The notes under the pieces are model-generated. The model made no database searches. It saw only the letters and a program-made list of their open reading frames with translations, and was not told where the DNA came from. From Lepidodermella squamata (Eukaryota > Gastrotricha): a stretch of 64,000 nt of DNA. Both the position numbers and the translations under genes were made by a program. Below are positions 34,301-43,270 of this stretch, piece after piece; the stretch's first letter is position 1, and every line of letters starts with the position of its first letter. The stretch lies in NCBI GenBank assembly GCA_047495785.1, contig JBLDXI010000045.1:682001-746000 (forward strand), given 5' to 3'.

Positions 34301-35404
34301 CGAGGCTGGGTTCAACCTCGTGCTCATGATAAAGAGCAAGAATCGGAGCAAACTGACGAATTATCACCTTTCGAACCTGATGCGCGCTGCGGTTGAATCA
34401 AACTATAGTCCTCGGTTTGAAAAATTGGCTCGTGAGCGAGTAGAATGAACGTAAAATGAATATCATGACTGAACAGTTCGCTGCATTACTGATATCAAAT
34501 GTGAAAATTGAAAATATGCACTACCTTAAATCGTTTATCGTAGGAATAAAAATGCACTACCGAAAAACGCCAAAATTTTGGAGAAACCACTTTTTGAGTC
34601 GATAAAGGTTTAGTTCTGAGAACCGCTGCCATAAATGAATGAATAAATCACAATACCTGCTTGAAGCCGTTGAGCCAATTCTTTACCGCTATCAGACAAA
34701 TGGTACTTGGCAGGATTGCCTTCTTTGATGACGTAGCCCTTCTTGATCAATGTGGACATGGACGACCAAGCTGTGTAGAAGAAGGCGTTAGCTGTTGGAA
34801 CTCCGCCTCTCGCTTGCGGTTTGAATGAAGTATCGCAGTTGGGCTGAGCAGCTTCAACCAACTCATTTTTCGTCATGTAATTCCGCGTAGCATTAGGATC
34901 TTCTGAATGCTCGAGGAGCGCAATCATAATCGCGAAACCGCCCGAACGATAAGCTGGCATGTATTCCTTAGGCTGCCGACCCGTAGTAGATCGGGGTTTT
35001 TTCTTAGAAGAAACCTGGGGCGATCCTTCGATGCCACTTTGATCCGAATCGACAGCGTGGGTGTGTTTTATAGCTTTGGGCGCCGTTCGTTTAGGGGTAG
35101 CTTTAGCAGGGGGTGGCGCGGGCGGTTCGTCGTCCCAAGTATCGTTAACAACCGGGGCAGTTTGGCTGGAGCCAGGGTTCTTTTTCTCCTGCTTCATTCG
35201 CTTATCGATCATTTGACACAAAGCGGGGCCGAAGTTTTTCAAAATTTGAGCCTCATTTCCCGATTGGAGCGGCAGCGGGTAGGCCCTGAGCGAAATTAGC
35301 GCTTTCGCAAACGTGTGCTGAGACTGATGGCCTTTCGTTTTCGCCTCATCTCGCCACTCGGCCAGCCATGCTTCAATGTGAGCGTTCGGACGGTTTGTGG
35401 CCAT
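31317..35404 (-). CDS. MUS81: MUS81 structure-specific endonuclease, split by a 2-kb intron
   Basis: Catalytic subunit of the MUS81-EME nuclease that cleaves stalled forks and Holliday junctions. Exon 1 is 34657-35404 and exon 2 is 31317-32608; the donor (CAAGCAG/GTATTG) and acceptor (TCTCCCAAG) join in frame as LQAG-VADIQNE, giving 679 residues (human 551). Exon 1 carries the N-terminal HhH domain (WLAEWRDEAKTKG, LISLRAYPLPLQSGNEA) and the winged-helix region (KYHLSDSGKELAQRL). Exon 2 has the ERCC4 nuclease motif ERKRIDDL, then DGRFKEQKARM and YLVEE, plus the C-terminal HhH2 region. A Ser-rich linker makes it longer than human. The intron (32609-34656) is 2,048 bp and contains plus-strand frames described separately. 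It lies between BABAM2 and SMG8. Confidence 0.94.
32776..33179 (+). CDS. Hypothetical protein nested in the MUS81 intron (uncertain splicing)
   Basis: An ATG at 32776, shortly after acceptor-like AGs, opens a frame for 29 codons to a good donor (GAAG/GTATGT at 32864). An in-frame continuation can start after the AG at 32931 and runs to a stop at 33179, giving about 111 residues. The intron of more usual size (acceptor at 32914) would instead give a premature stop. I recognise no family. It may be a real nested gene, a decayed one or chance. It runs opposite to MUS81. Confidence 0.3.
33218..33706 (+). CDS. Hypothetical open frame in the MUS81 intron
   Basis: A 162-codon frame, begun by ATG and mostly helical in composition (Lys/Glu/Arg-rich, for example KRREKATRELATCE), with no recognised domain. 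It lies 38 bases after the preceding frame and may belong to the same locus. A GTTAGT donor-like site near its end (about 33702) suggests it could continue by splicing. Length and location are the only support. Confidence 0.3.
   Translation: MSKVTTFYLKAINDDPVIPVSMKRREKATRELATCEISKQFNPDLYKNFYKMSMEDELQHSVYKAICDMEVFRCEARKFERALARESIVLAWNQVRFQKHPFFNQINIDRLVSQDWLRSATRHRKFVFVQYVSESFLRKMPRNLGSIKSDCQWPIGGWLFQG
33744..33812 (+). repeat. 35-bp tandem duplication followed by short repeats
   Basis: Two adjacent copies with a period of 35 bp (33744-33778 and 33779-33812). They begin CATGGCATGAAGATCC and CATGGCATTAAGATCC and differ by one base in the visible core. Directly after, GGTAACGAG is repeated again (33811-33828). 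They sit between the nested open frames in the MUS81 intron. Confidence 0.85.
33842..34138 (+). CDS. FLYWCH-type zinc finger fragment nested in the MUS81 intron
   Basis: The frame entered after an AG at 33840-33841 reads through a FLYWCH-like module to a stop at 34136-34138. The pattern is hydrophobic/basic strands (VVLVNRFKFVVKERR), two cysteines (CCAYKGC), then HDH at the end, as in FLYWCH/WRKY-GCM1 type fingers common in transposon-derived and Mod(mdg4)-like proteins. The Trp of the canonical domain is replaced (ACC in place of W-C). No start codon is evident for this frame, so it is an exon of a larger gene or a remnant. Confidence 0.5.
   Translation, partial: HRELHGQPWSYPLSAGTVVLVNRFKFVVKERRKDGRRVACCAYKGCNAKVVGRLLDDDFEIDGNSPRHDHLPVTGSQISTLKVNVKLKVTYLFPLPPA
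34263..34448 (+). pseudogene. Probable hAT-family transposase C-terminal remnant
   Basis: A 62-codon frame ends with a segment typical of the last residues of hAT/ZBED-derived transposases: LVLMIKSKNRSKLTNYHLS followed by a LMRAAVESNYSPRFEKL block. Family members end with a comparable I-K-S-K-x-R-S-x-L-T motif. The rest of the transposase is missing here, and no terminal inverted repeats or target duplication could be located by eye. It shares the plus strand with the other nested frames. Confidence 0.5.
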
Positions 35405-35555
35405 TCAAGTTTTACATCAAGACAAAACCGAGCCTAGTGAATGAAAGTATTCAATTATAATAATTAGATTTCCGGAAAATATATCAGAAAATCATGATTT
35501 TCAGATTTTTAAATAATTTTTAAAATACTCCGATTTAAAAATAAGATAATTCTCA

Positions 35556-35561
35556 TTTATT
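35556..35561 (-). terminator. Candidate poly(A) signal of BABAM2
   Basis: AATAAA on the minus strand about 127 bases after the BABAM2 stop and before the MUS81 start. It would end the BABAM2 transcript inside the cluster. Confidence 0.45.
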
Positions 35562-35687
35562 TTTTTCCATTTTTTTGCGTGATGAAAAACTATGATTATC
35601 GAACGCAGACAACCAAGAATAATGAGGAAAGCGGTTCAAGAGGCACATAAGCGCGAAAAGAAAGGAGGGCATTTTTGATATAATTAA

Positions 35688-36902
35688 TCAATTAATCAAG
35701 TCACTGATGAACGGCGGCGCTACGTGACCGAGATATTTATGCACCATTTCGACGAAATCGCTCGGTTTGACTTGATCGAAGCTGTTGGGTAAATTCGACA
35801 ATTTGACCGGGTAAGTTTTGCGCGTGGCGCCAGGCACCCGTTGCACGGGATAGGCAGACATAAGCTCAACGCTGGGCAATGCGCTCGACTGAAGGCTGTT
35901 GAACGTGACGTTCAAAAGGCACGACGACGAGTTGCCAACACTGACGAGAAAAACAGCGCTTGAATAACGCCGTTTATCGATATGAACAACTTGAAGACGC
36001 TCGGCGAATAGCTCGAGAACAACACGACGCCTTTCTAGGGATTGCGGGGTTTTAAGGAGGAACGACTGAAACGCCTCGTGATAGCGAGCTGATGTAACAG
36101 AGAACGGCTCGTTCGCATCGATTGACGGAGTTTTGAAGCCGAACTCGTTGAAGAAATCGCGGATAGATTCATTTCTCAGCAGGTGGATTTCAGCTTTGGA
36201 AGACGAAGGCCGCGACGAACATGGTCCAGTGCCGCTTGAAGAGCTGGGCAGCGGCAGGCCCCAGTAAATATAAATAGGACCTTTTGCATCTTGAGGATTA
36301 GAGATAAATTGGTGCGTTTTCGGCGGCAACTGCGGTAATTTTGACAGCGCGTGGAGGTACCAAGTTGGTTTCGAGGCAGAGGCGGAATTCGACGAAGTCA
36401 CCGGAACTTGCTCGAGACAAACCTCCACGTCATCACCAACATCCCCCAAGCAGTCGTTTCTCAGCGTCGGATATTGATAGCGTAATTTCGAGTGCTGATA
36501 ACGCCGAAATGCAGTCAATAACTCACTCACAACACTCTGAAGCTGTTTCGTCAGAGGAACCGAGTGGCCTCCCCATTGACTGAGCGATGTCATTTCAGCT
36601 TCTGGATCTGGGCAGAAATCTTCATCGCTCAAGCAAATGAAGTCGGGTGTTAGAAACGGGTCGTTCAAGTTGAAGAACATTTCGAATTTAACGGTGGTTC
36701 CAGCGTAGGGCAGACGGAGGATGAAACCATTATCGACACCGGCAACGCTTTGATTTCTCGACTCGGCGTAACTTGAGTAAGCGGGCGTGACTTCGACTTG
36801 GGCGTCTGAAACTCCATACCGGCAATCGTTAAGCTCGGATATCATTGCGGCGAGCAAGACCGAAGTATCTGCGGTCTTTGGTCGAGATTTTATGGAGGAC
36901 AT
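35688..36902 (-). CDS. BABAM2: BRISC and BRCA1-A complex member 2 (BRE)
   Basis: Scaffold of the K63-specific deubiquitinase complexes BRISC and BRCA1-A, made of UEV-like domains. It is a single exon of 404 residues (human 383). The diagnostic block ILRLPYAGTTVKFEMFF followed by PDFICLSDEDFCPDP closely matches human BRE, and the C-terminal UEV-like fold ends FVEMVHKYLGHV. The ATG at 36902 follows an acceptor (TTATTTCTTTGTTAG) by about 20 bases. MED17 ends 110 bp upstream and MUS81 starts 284 bp downstream on the same strand. Confidence 0.87.
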   Translation of the reverse strand: MSSIKSRPKTADTSVLLAAMISELNDCRYGVSDAQVEVTPAYSSYAESRNQSVAGVDNGFILRLPYAGTTVKFEMFFNLNDPFLTPDFICLSDEDFCPDPEAEMTSLSQWGGHSVPLTKQLQSVVSELLTAFRRYQHSKLRYQYPTLRNDCLGDVGDDVEVCLEQVPVTSSNSASASKPTWYLHALSKLPQLPPKTHQFISNPQDAKGPIYIYWGLPLPSSSSGTGPCSSRPSSSKAEIHLLRNESIRDFFNEFGFKTPSIDANEPFSVTSARYHEAFQSFLLKTPQSLERRRVVLELFAERLQVVHIDKRRYSSAVFLVSVGNSSSCLLNVTFNSLQSSALPSVELMSAYPVQRVPGATRKTYPVKLSNLPNSFDQVKPSDFVEMVHKYLGHVAPPFISDLIN

Positions 36903-37012
36903 TAAAAAATATTAGAAACAACCTAACAAAGAAATAAAGTTACAATAACACCGGTTTTACTATAATAAACGACTTGGAGATAAACGATACTCCATAGCAC
37001 AACACGAAAAAT

Positions 37013-39566
37013 TCACGGTTTCAAGCTAAAAATGCTCAGCAAGTTTTGAAGCTTATCAAGAAAAGATGAGCCAGGTAGAAAAGAAAGATCAATATAGGCC
37101 GATTCGTCGTTGTTCGACGCCACGTCCTGCGGCTCCTCCTTAACTTGTTCAGCACGGTCGACAATTGACTGGAAGAAAGTGTTTCGAATGCGAACTTGAG
37201 GAGGCGCATCAGGCGATAGCAAAACGCACAACTCGTTACTGAAGGACGGATGGGTAACTGTTAGCAGCCGTAAAGAAGACAGACCGACGGCCGAGCGCTG
37301 GTTTCTGGGCACGAGACCGGCTGCCGAGGCCATTCGCTGGCCACATTCAATGAAGTAATCATGGACCAATTCACCAACGTGAATTCTCAGCAGTTGTAAT
37401 TCGTCGTCGATATCGAACACTGAGCCGTCCTTCGCGACAACTTTGATGTTATCGACATCGACAATTGCCATGGAATAGGCGCGGGAATAATCATAACCGG
37501 GTGAGATTACGGTCAGTCGAGCAGTGCAAAATGTTGGCGATGTAATGGCGCTCCAGTGAACAATTAATCGAGCAGCGTAATTGACTCGCACATCGGCTGC
37601 TAGCCGGTCTAGTTTGCGTTCAAGCCGGCGTCGAGTGACCATGTGACGTGCCTGGTCCAAAACTTGAGCAAGGATCGCTTTCTTCTCCGTAGTACCACCG
37701 ACATTCAGTGGCGCAGTCGTGGGCAAAGTCGCAAGCTGAAGATTATCGCTAAAACAAAAATAGCACGAAATTGAAACGTTCCGTAGAATTAGAAAAACAT
37801 CTAAATACTAGCGCCTCTAAAATTTATGAGGGTCAAATGCTAATTTCAAGCATTCTAGCTTTTCTCTCAATGTATGCCAAGAGCTTAGGAAGAAGAAATA
37901 ATCTAGAAACCACATTACTTCTGGGCAAATAAAGCCAAAGTCTCAAATTTTAGGTGATTAGAAAACTTACTTGTGCATCTTCCTTAAAAGAGCCATACTC
38001 GATAGAAGTAAGGCCCGGCTGAGACTGGACTGAATCGAAAGACTTGGTTTAGCTGGGTCGGTAGTAGGTCGACCTCGAGTTAGGGTTATAGTTAAGACGG
38101 CTCGGCTATTCGGTGACAAGCGGCAAGTCAGCGAATCTCGAGTTACAACAACCTGATGATCGCCAACACGTTGTTGTAAAGCGTCATTGGCCAATGTCGC
38201 GAACAGCTCTTCGTAGAACAAATTCTGCTGAGCCTGGACAAGTTTAGCTTCCAGCGTGGCGGCAGGCCCTTTCGGCGATGAAGAAATACTGCTACCGGTC
38301 AAATCTGATAGCTGAGGATCGTCCGGATCACTGAGGAGTACAGCTATTGATACCGGCTGGTCAAGCCCGGTCGGCAGAATGACATCAATGCCGCCGTCCG
38401 TCGCGTCATTCGGCGATGAATCGAGTTGAATGACTTCGAAAGTAGGCGGGCGCTGTGAGCCGAATCGAGATCCAACAGAACAGAAACTCAAATCACCGAC
38501 TGGTACTCCAGCCGCCGTTCTCCGCATGCGCCACCGCTTGCGCAGTTTGGCGAGCTGATTCACAAAAGAACCAGGATGCGAAGATTGGCGATATGCTGTG
38601 ACGAGTTGCTCTGTTGCTATAAACAAATGGCGGTGAGCTGACTGAAGGCCGGCTCGTTTTACGGCTGCGACCAATGCGTTCAGAGATTCGGATGGAACTT
38701 CTGGATTGGCAGTTCGGTCGAGCAGAACCCATTTATTAGTCCGGGCGACGACGAGCAGATCAGATAGAACGGTGAATTCCGTCAACGCACTCCTAAAAAA
38801 AGGAAATGGATGAAGTTAGTCCTAATCCGAATGGCTGTATGCTGTGCCGTTCAACATTTAACATGATTTTTCATGTTGAAACTCGCTCTTTCAAATCTTC
38901 AATAATTCAATATGACGGCTGTCAGATTTTTTCTCAAATTTTTTAAAATATTTTCAAAGTTTTCCCGCGAGACAAATCAATCCAAAAAGAGTATTTGCAA
39001 AAGCAAAAAGCAACAAAAGACGAAAATTGTCTTTTTCGGGGAAAATTTGCCGTTTGCGGAACTTCTTAAACAAGTAATTTTCTCATTATGTTGATTGAAT
39101 TCTCTTACTGTAAATGACGCTTCACGACTTCCAAAGTGGGTCTAGACTTGTCTTTTTCACTGATTAAACCGCTAGAGTAAGCCGGTTCGCTCTTCACAAG
39201 TTGCGAATCCTCATTAATTTCCGCTACATTCTGAGGAGGCGGCTGGTGTACTGGCTGTTGTACTGGCTGCTGTTGTTGCTGGTTCTGCCCTTCCTCAACT
39301 GGAACAACCCCGCTGGGGCTACTAGTTGCGCCACTCTCCGTAAATACAGGATCTCGTTCAACGAATTGAAATCGCTCGACCAGACCGGCAAAGTACGTGG
39401 CCAACGTGTCAGCCCTTGATGATAAAATTCAAAGTATTGTGTCTTTTTTGGCTCAGATTAATTAGGCAAATTCAACTCACGGGATCAAAACCTCGCGGCC
39501 GTCAAACGTAATTTCTTTGATTTTGTACTCCTGGTAACTCTCAATGGCAACTTTCGCCTTGTCCAT
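37013..39566 (-). CDS. MED17: Mediator complex subunit 17
   Basis: Head-module architectural subunit of Mediator, needed for RNA polymerase II transcription. Exons on the minus strand: 39481-39566, 39109-39414, 37971-38792 and 37013-37748; phases agree and give 649 residues (human 651). The N-terminus (VAIESYQEYKIKEITFDG), SALTEFTVLSDLLVVART, LAKLRKRWRMRR with GDLSFCSVGS, TKLEAKLVQAQQN-like AKLVQAQQNLFYEELFA and the DQARHMVTRRRL block all follow the family in order. A Q/P-rich insertion lies at about residues 55-85. Introns are 66-316 bp. It heads the cluster MED17-BABAM2-MUS81-SMG8. Confidence 0.95.
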
Positions 39567-40362
39567 TGTCACCAGTTATATTTATAGCTCTAGATAACAA
39601 GCAGAAAATACAAGGTCATACCTAATTTTAACGGCATTGTTTTACTTCTTCCCGCCAAAACATAATAATTTAATATTCTTATTAAATATTATCATCATTC
39701 AACTGCTGGCTCAATTTTTTTTACAGCATTTGCGATAAATACAGGAGATAAATATAATATTATTTTTAGATTGTAGTGTACAATTTTTCAAGTGGTTGTT
39801 ATACGATAGAACGATGGTTTTAATGTCGATATTGCTCGTTTCACAGGTCACGTGGTGCCTCAGTGCATCCATGCGCGACAAACAAAACAAATCAGCAGCA
39901 TAACCACTGCTCGTGGTCGACTCGTTACAGCTCATCAAGATTTTCGCACATCAGTAATTAATATCATACGAGAGCACCGACTCACTCAATCCACGAGGTG
40001 TATATTGTAAGTAGTACTAGACAAAACAAGATCAGAAAAATATTCAGTCGATCTGAGCAGGATGTGACATAGCAGGTGATCTTCCTCTTGTGTTAATAGC
40101 GTAAAAGCAAGTTTTATTATCAAGTAGTATGATTTTGGAAAGCCATCAAACACCACGTGTGACAACATCAAGAAACATCACGAACCACAGCGTATTCTTT
40201 GATTTTACAGTGCTTCTTCGCCAGCGCAAGGTGACCCAGCATAACTCAACAACAAATCAACACACCACACGCTCGATATAAAGCACTTTCCTTATGTTAC
40301 AGTTGAATATAATTATAGCCGGTGTTAGTATTAATGCAGTATTGTCACTGATCGAATACCAA
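39567..40362. other. Intergenic region between ACBD3 and MED17
   Basis: About 800 bp between two minus-strand genes, AT-rich near MED17. It probably holds the ACBD3 3' UTR and the MED17 promoter. No coding sequence, repeat or RNA gene recognised. Confidence 0.45.
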
Positions 40363-42503
40363 TTATTTGGCGTAATAAATGCGGTAGTAAAGCGTTTTTG
40401 ACCGCCACAGCGAGTAAGAGTTATCAAAGCGGAGCAGGTAGACACCTCGGGCAGGCGCGAAGTCATGCGAGCCGCATTGCACCTCGGCGTGGCTGTCGCG
40501 GCGGGTGAGAGCAACCAGCTCATCAACGGGAGGACCTTCTTTCTTGGGTCGCCGCGGGCCCTTTTCGACATCGCCCTCCGCGGCGCCTGATTCGTTGGCG
40601 GGGGCCTCGCCATTTTCACCATTCACTTCCTCCTCTTCTTCCTCCTCTTCACTGTCAGACAGCTGGATTCGGACCTGGTCGTCCTCGGCCGGTTGCCATT
40701 CGAAGAAAACACCGAATCCAATGTCATAGCTATCTGTCATAAATTCCCAGTACAAGCTAGTGGCATCATTATTTGTTGGGACTCGAATCTAGACAGGGAG
40801 AGAAATTTAATATTCATATTTGGGGATATAAATTAATTTTACCGTTATGCTTTCGCCCGAGCCAATTTTGATAATTGCTTCACTATTTTCACGCTTTATC
40901 GTGTCTTTGAAATTCTTGGTATTTTTGTGAGTCCATAGACGAACGGGAGCCATCGGAATCGGCTGCATCGGCTCGGCATTCCCGTTTTGCTCGCCATTCG
41001 GAACGTTGAGCAGGTTAGGCGGGCGCTCCTGAGTTTGCACGTGAATGATCGCTGGAGTGGGCGCGCCCAGCTGAGACTCAGCGGCTCCTTCGATAGGAAT
41101 ATTAGCGAGGGGCATAACAGCCGGTGGTGGTACTACAGTCGGCATTTGTCCGTTGGTAGCGTCGAGTGGTTGATTACTAGGTGCTAATTGCGAGGGTTGT
41201 TGAGGAAGCGATTGAGACGACTGTGGGTCGGCGTAAGGGTAGTAAGCTTGAGGTTGACCGTTGGTATTTCCAGAGATTTGCTGCTGCTGTTGATACCAAT
41301 GGGTCATAAACTGCTGAAAGTGCTGCTCTTGGAGCTGCCTTATCAGCTCGTTCTGCTTTTCGATTTCGTTCGGATACTGTTGCTCGGCGTAGTGCTTAAA
41401 CTGAACAGCAGTTTGCTCGTTAAGCGCCGCTCTAATGCTCTGCCTGTAAGGGACATTTTTGTGAAAGTGATCGACTTGAAATTAAGATACAACTTACTCG
41501 TGTTCTAACCAGCGTTGATATTCGGCGGCTTGTCTCGCAAGAACTTCGCTCTCGGCGCTCTTCTGATCTTGAGATATAACTTCTTGCCTACAAAGACAGA
41601 ATATCGAAAAAATAAGTCAGTGCTACACAGCGGGGTGAACAAAACGCGGTGATTTGCAAATGCATTTGCGAATGAAGCATATAATGAAGTCAGTAGTATA
41701 TAGTCGCTGCACAACTCTTTCCGCGTCAAATTTCGGCGTTACGTGACTTTTACTAAAGATTAAGAATCAGAGGCGTTCTATGTAGCGTGAAAAAATCGAT
41801 TGCGCCGGAAAACACTATCGCACACACACACGCGCGCTACAGAGATAAACGGAAAGATACGCAGCTTGATAAATTCGCTTAATTTAGCTCGCAGCACCTG
41901 TCGTCTGTGCCAGGACCATCAATAAATATGGACAGACTTAGAACCTAAATTTCAGGAAGTTCATCTTCGAAACGGATATGTTTTTCCGCTGAAAATTCCA
42001 TAGCTTAAAAAGCATAACTCAAGTGTTTCAAATTTTTAATGCCAAATCGACTACCAGCATGAGTAAAAATTGCTTGCAATCGCACTTAGTTTTAGCAGCT
42101 GTGCATTGATTTCTATATGGATAGAAAAATCAATAACATACCTAACACGCTCTTGCTCTAGCCGATTGGCACGGTGTGCTTCGAGGTAAGGCCGAAACAA
42201 AGGCGAGTTTTTATCGACCAGGCTGACAAGCTCTGCCATAGCTGTTTCACGGGGCATGTCTCCGAGCTGGCGCCAGGCCTCGCGACGGTCATTTCCGACG
42301 CGGTCGAGGAACCCAACTTCAGGCGATTGATCGGGGTTGAAAGGACCTTTGGAAGCTTGTTTCGCTAAGGCAGCGAGTCGCATTTTGTCGGCATAGCTAA
42401 GTGCAACCGCTTTGGTGCCGTCTTTTTCGTGCATAAATTTCAAGGCTAAATCGTAGGTTTCCTTCGTCGAGAATCCACACAATCCACCGCCGTCGTCAGC
42501 CAT
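40363..42503 (-). CDS. ACBD3: Acyl-CoA-binding domain protein 3 (Golgi GCP60)
   Basis: Golgi scaffold that binds giantin and recruits PI4KB. Exons on the minus strand: 42142-42503, 41498-41587, 40843-41443 and 40363-40788; phases agree and give 492 residues (human 528). The acyl-CoA-binding domain is at the N-terminus ([33 protein letters not shown]), followed by a Gln-rich coiled coil. The C-terminal GOLD domain has [20 protein letters not shown], an acidic stretch, and [20 protein letters not shown], ending YYRIYYAK. The first intron is 554 bp, the others 54 bp. HECTD1 lies upstream by 768 bp on the same strand. Confidence 0.95.
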
Positions 42504-43270
42504 GGTTTTTGATTGTAATAAAAATTTACTAAACAGATCTACGACTAAAGATAAAAAAAATTGAAATATATGCAAGTGGACACATTTATTTTCTTTGACT
42601 GCAGCAAATCAATAAGTTCAGCTCTAATGATATAGAGATGATATGTGGACATGGTCGCTAATCGCTAATGTTTACGAAGAAATCAACAAAATATCCATGC
42701 ACCAACTTTCCATAATTTTATAGATTCGTTAAAACACAAGACGATGGCATGTGAAGATGAACTCACTAGTAGTGCATTGCTACCATTTCAAATTTTCACT
42801 CAAAACAAACACATTAGGGAGAGAGAAGAGATAGAAGGCAAGACGGCCAGGTTTTGGAACGAGACAACCGCAATGCGAAGGGAAATTATTCCTCCTTAAA
42901 AGTAACTAGGTATACGGAAATGATAGAAACGAATGAGATGCGTGTTAAAAAATGATCGCTGATGATGTTGCCTGCTGCTCGCTACAGAACGCTTTGCAAA
43001 GAAAAAGGCAAAAGACCACTAGAATTACAGTATTATGATTCAGTCAACAAATAGTCATAAAGTAAGAATACGAACACACCAGAAAAAAATAATGCATTTA
43101 TACACATGGTTTATGTGGAACTTTCAGCGCAAACCGGATCAGGCCGGTGTGTTTTGAGAAAAATTTACACATGTCCACACAATTTGAAGAATTATATCAT
43201 ATCATCATAATTCATAAATCACTTTACGCATATATATAAACGGCACTTTAAATTTGAAAAGGTATCAAGT
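42504..43270. other. Intergenic region between HECTD1 and ACBD3
   Basis: About 770 bp, probably the HECTD1 3' UTR and the ACBD3 promoter. No reading frame or structure of note. Confidence 0.45.

Noticed and set aside
41820-41837. CA/CG alternating tract in the first ACBD3 intron as a Z-DNA element
   Set aside because: It is only about 17 bases long; ordinary microsatellite noise.
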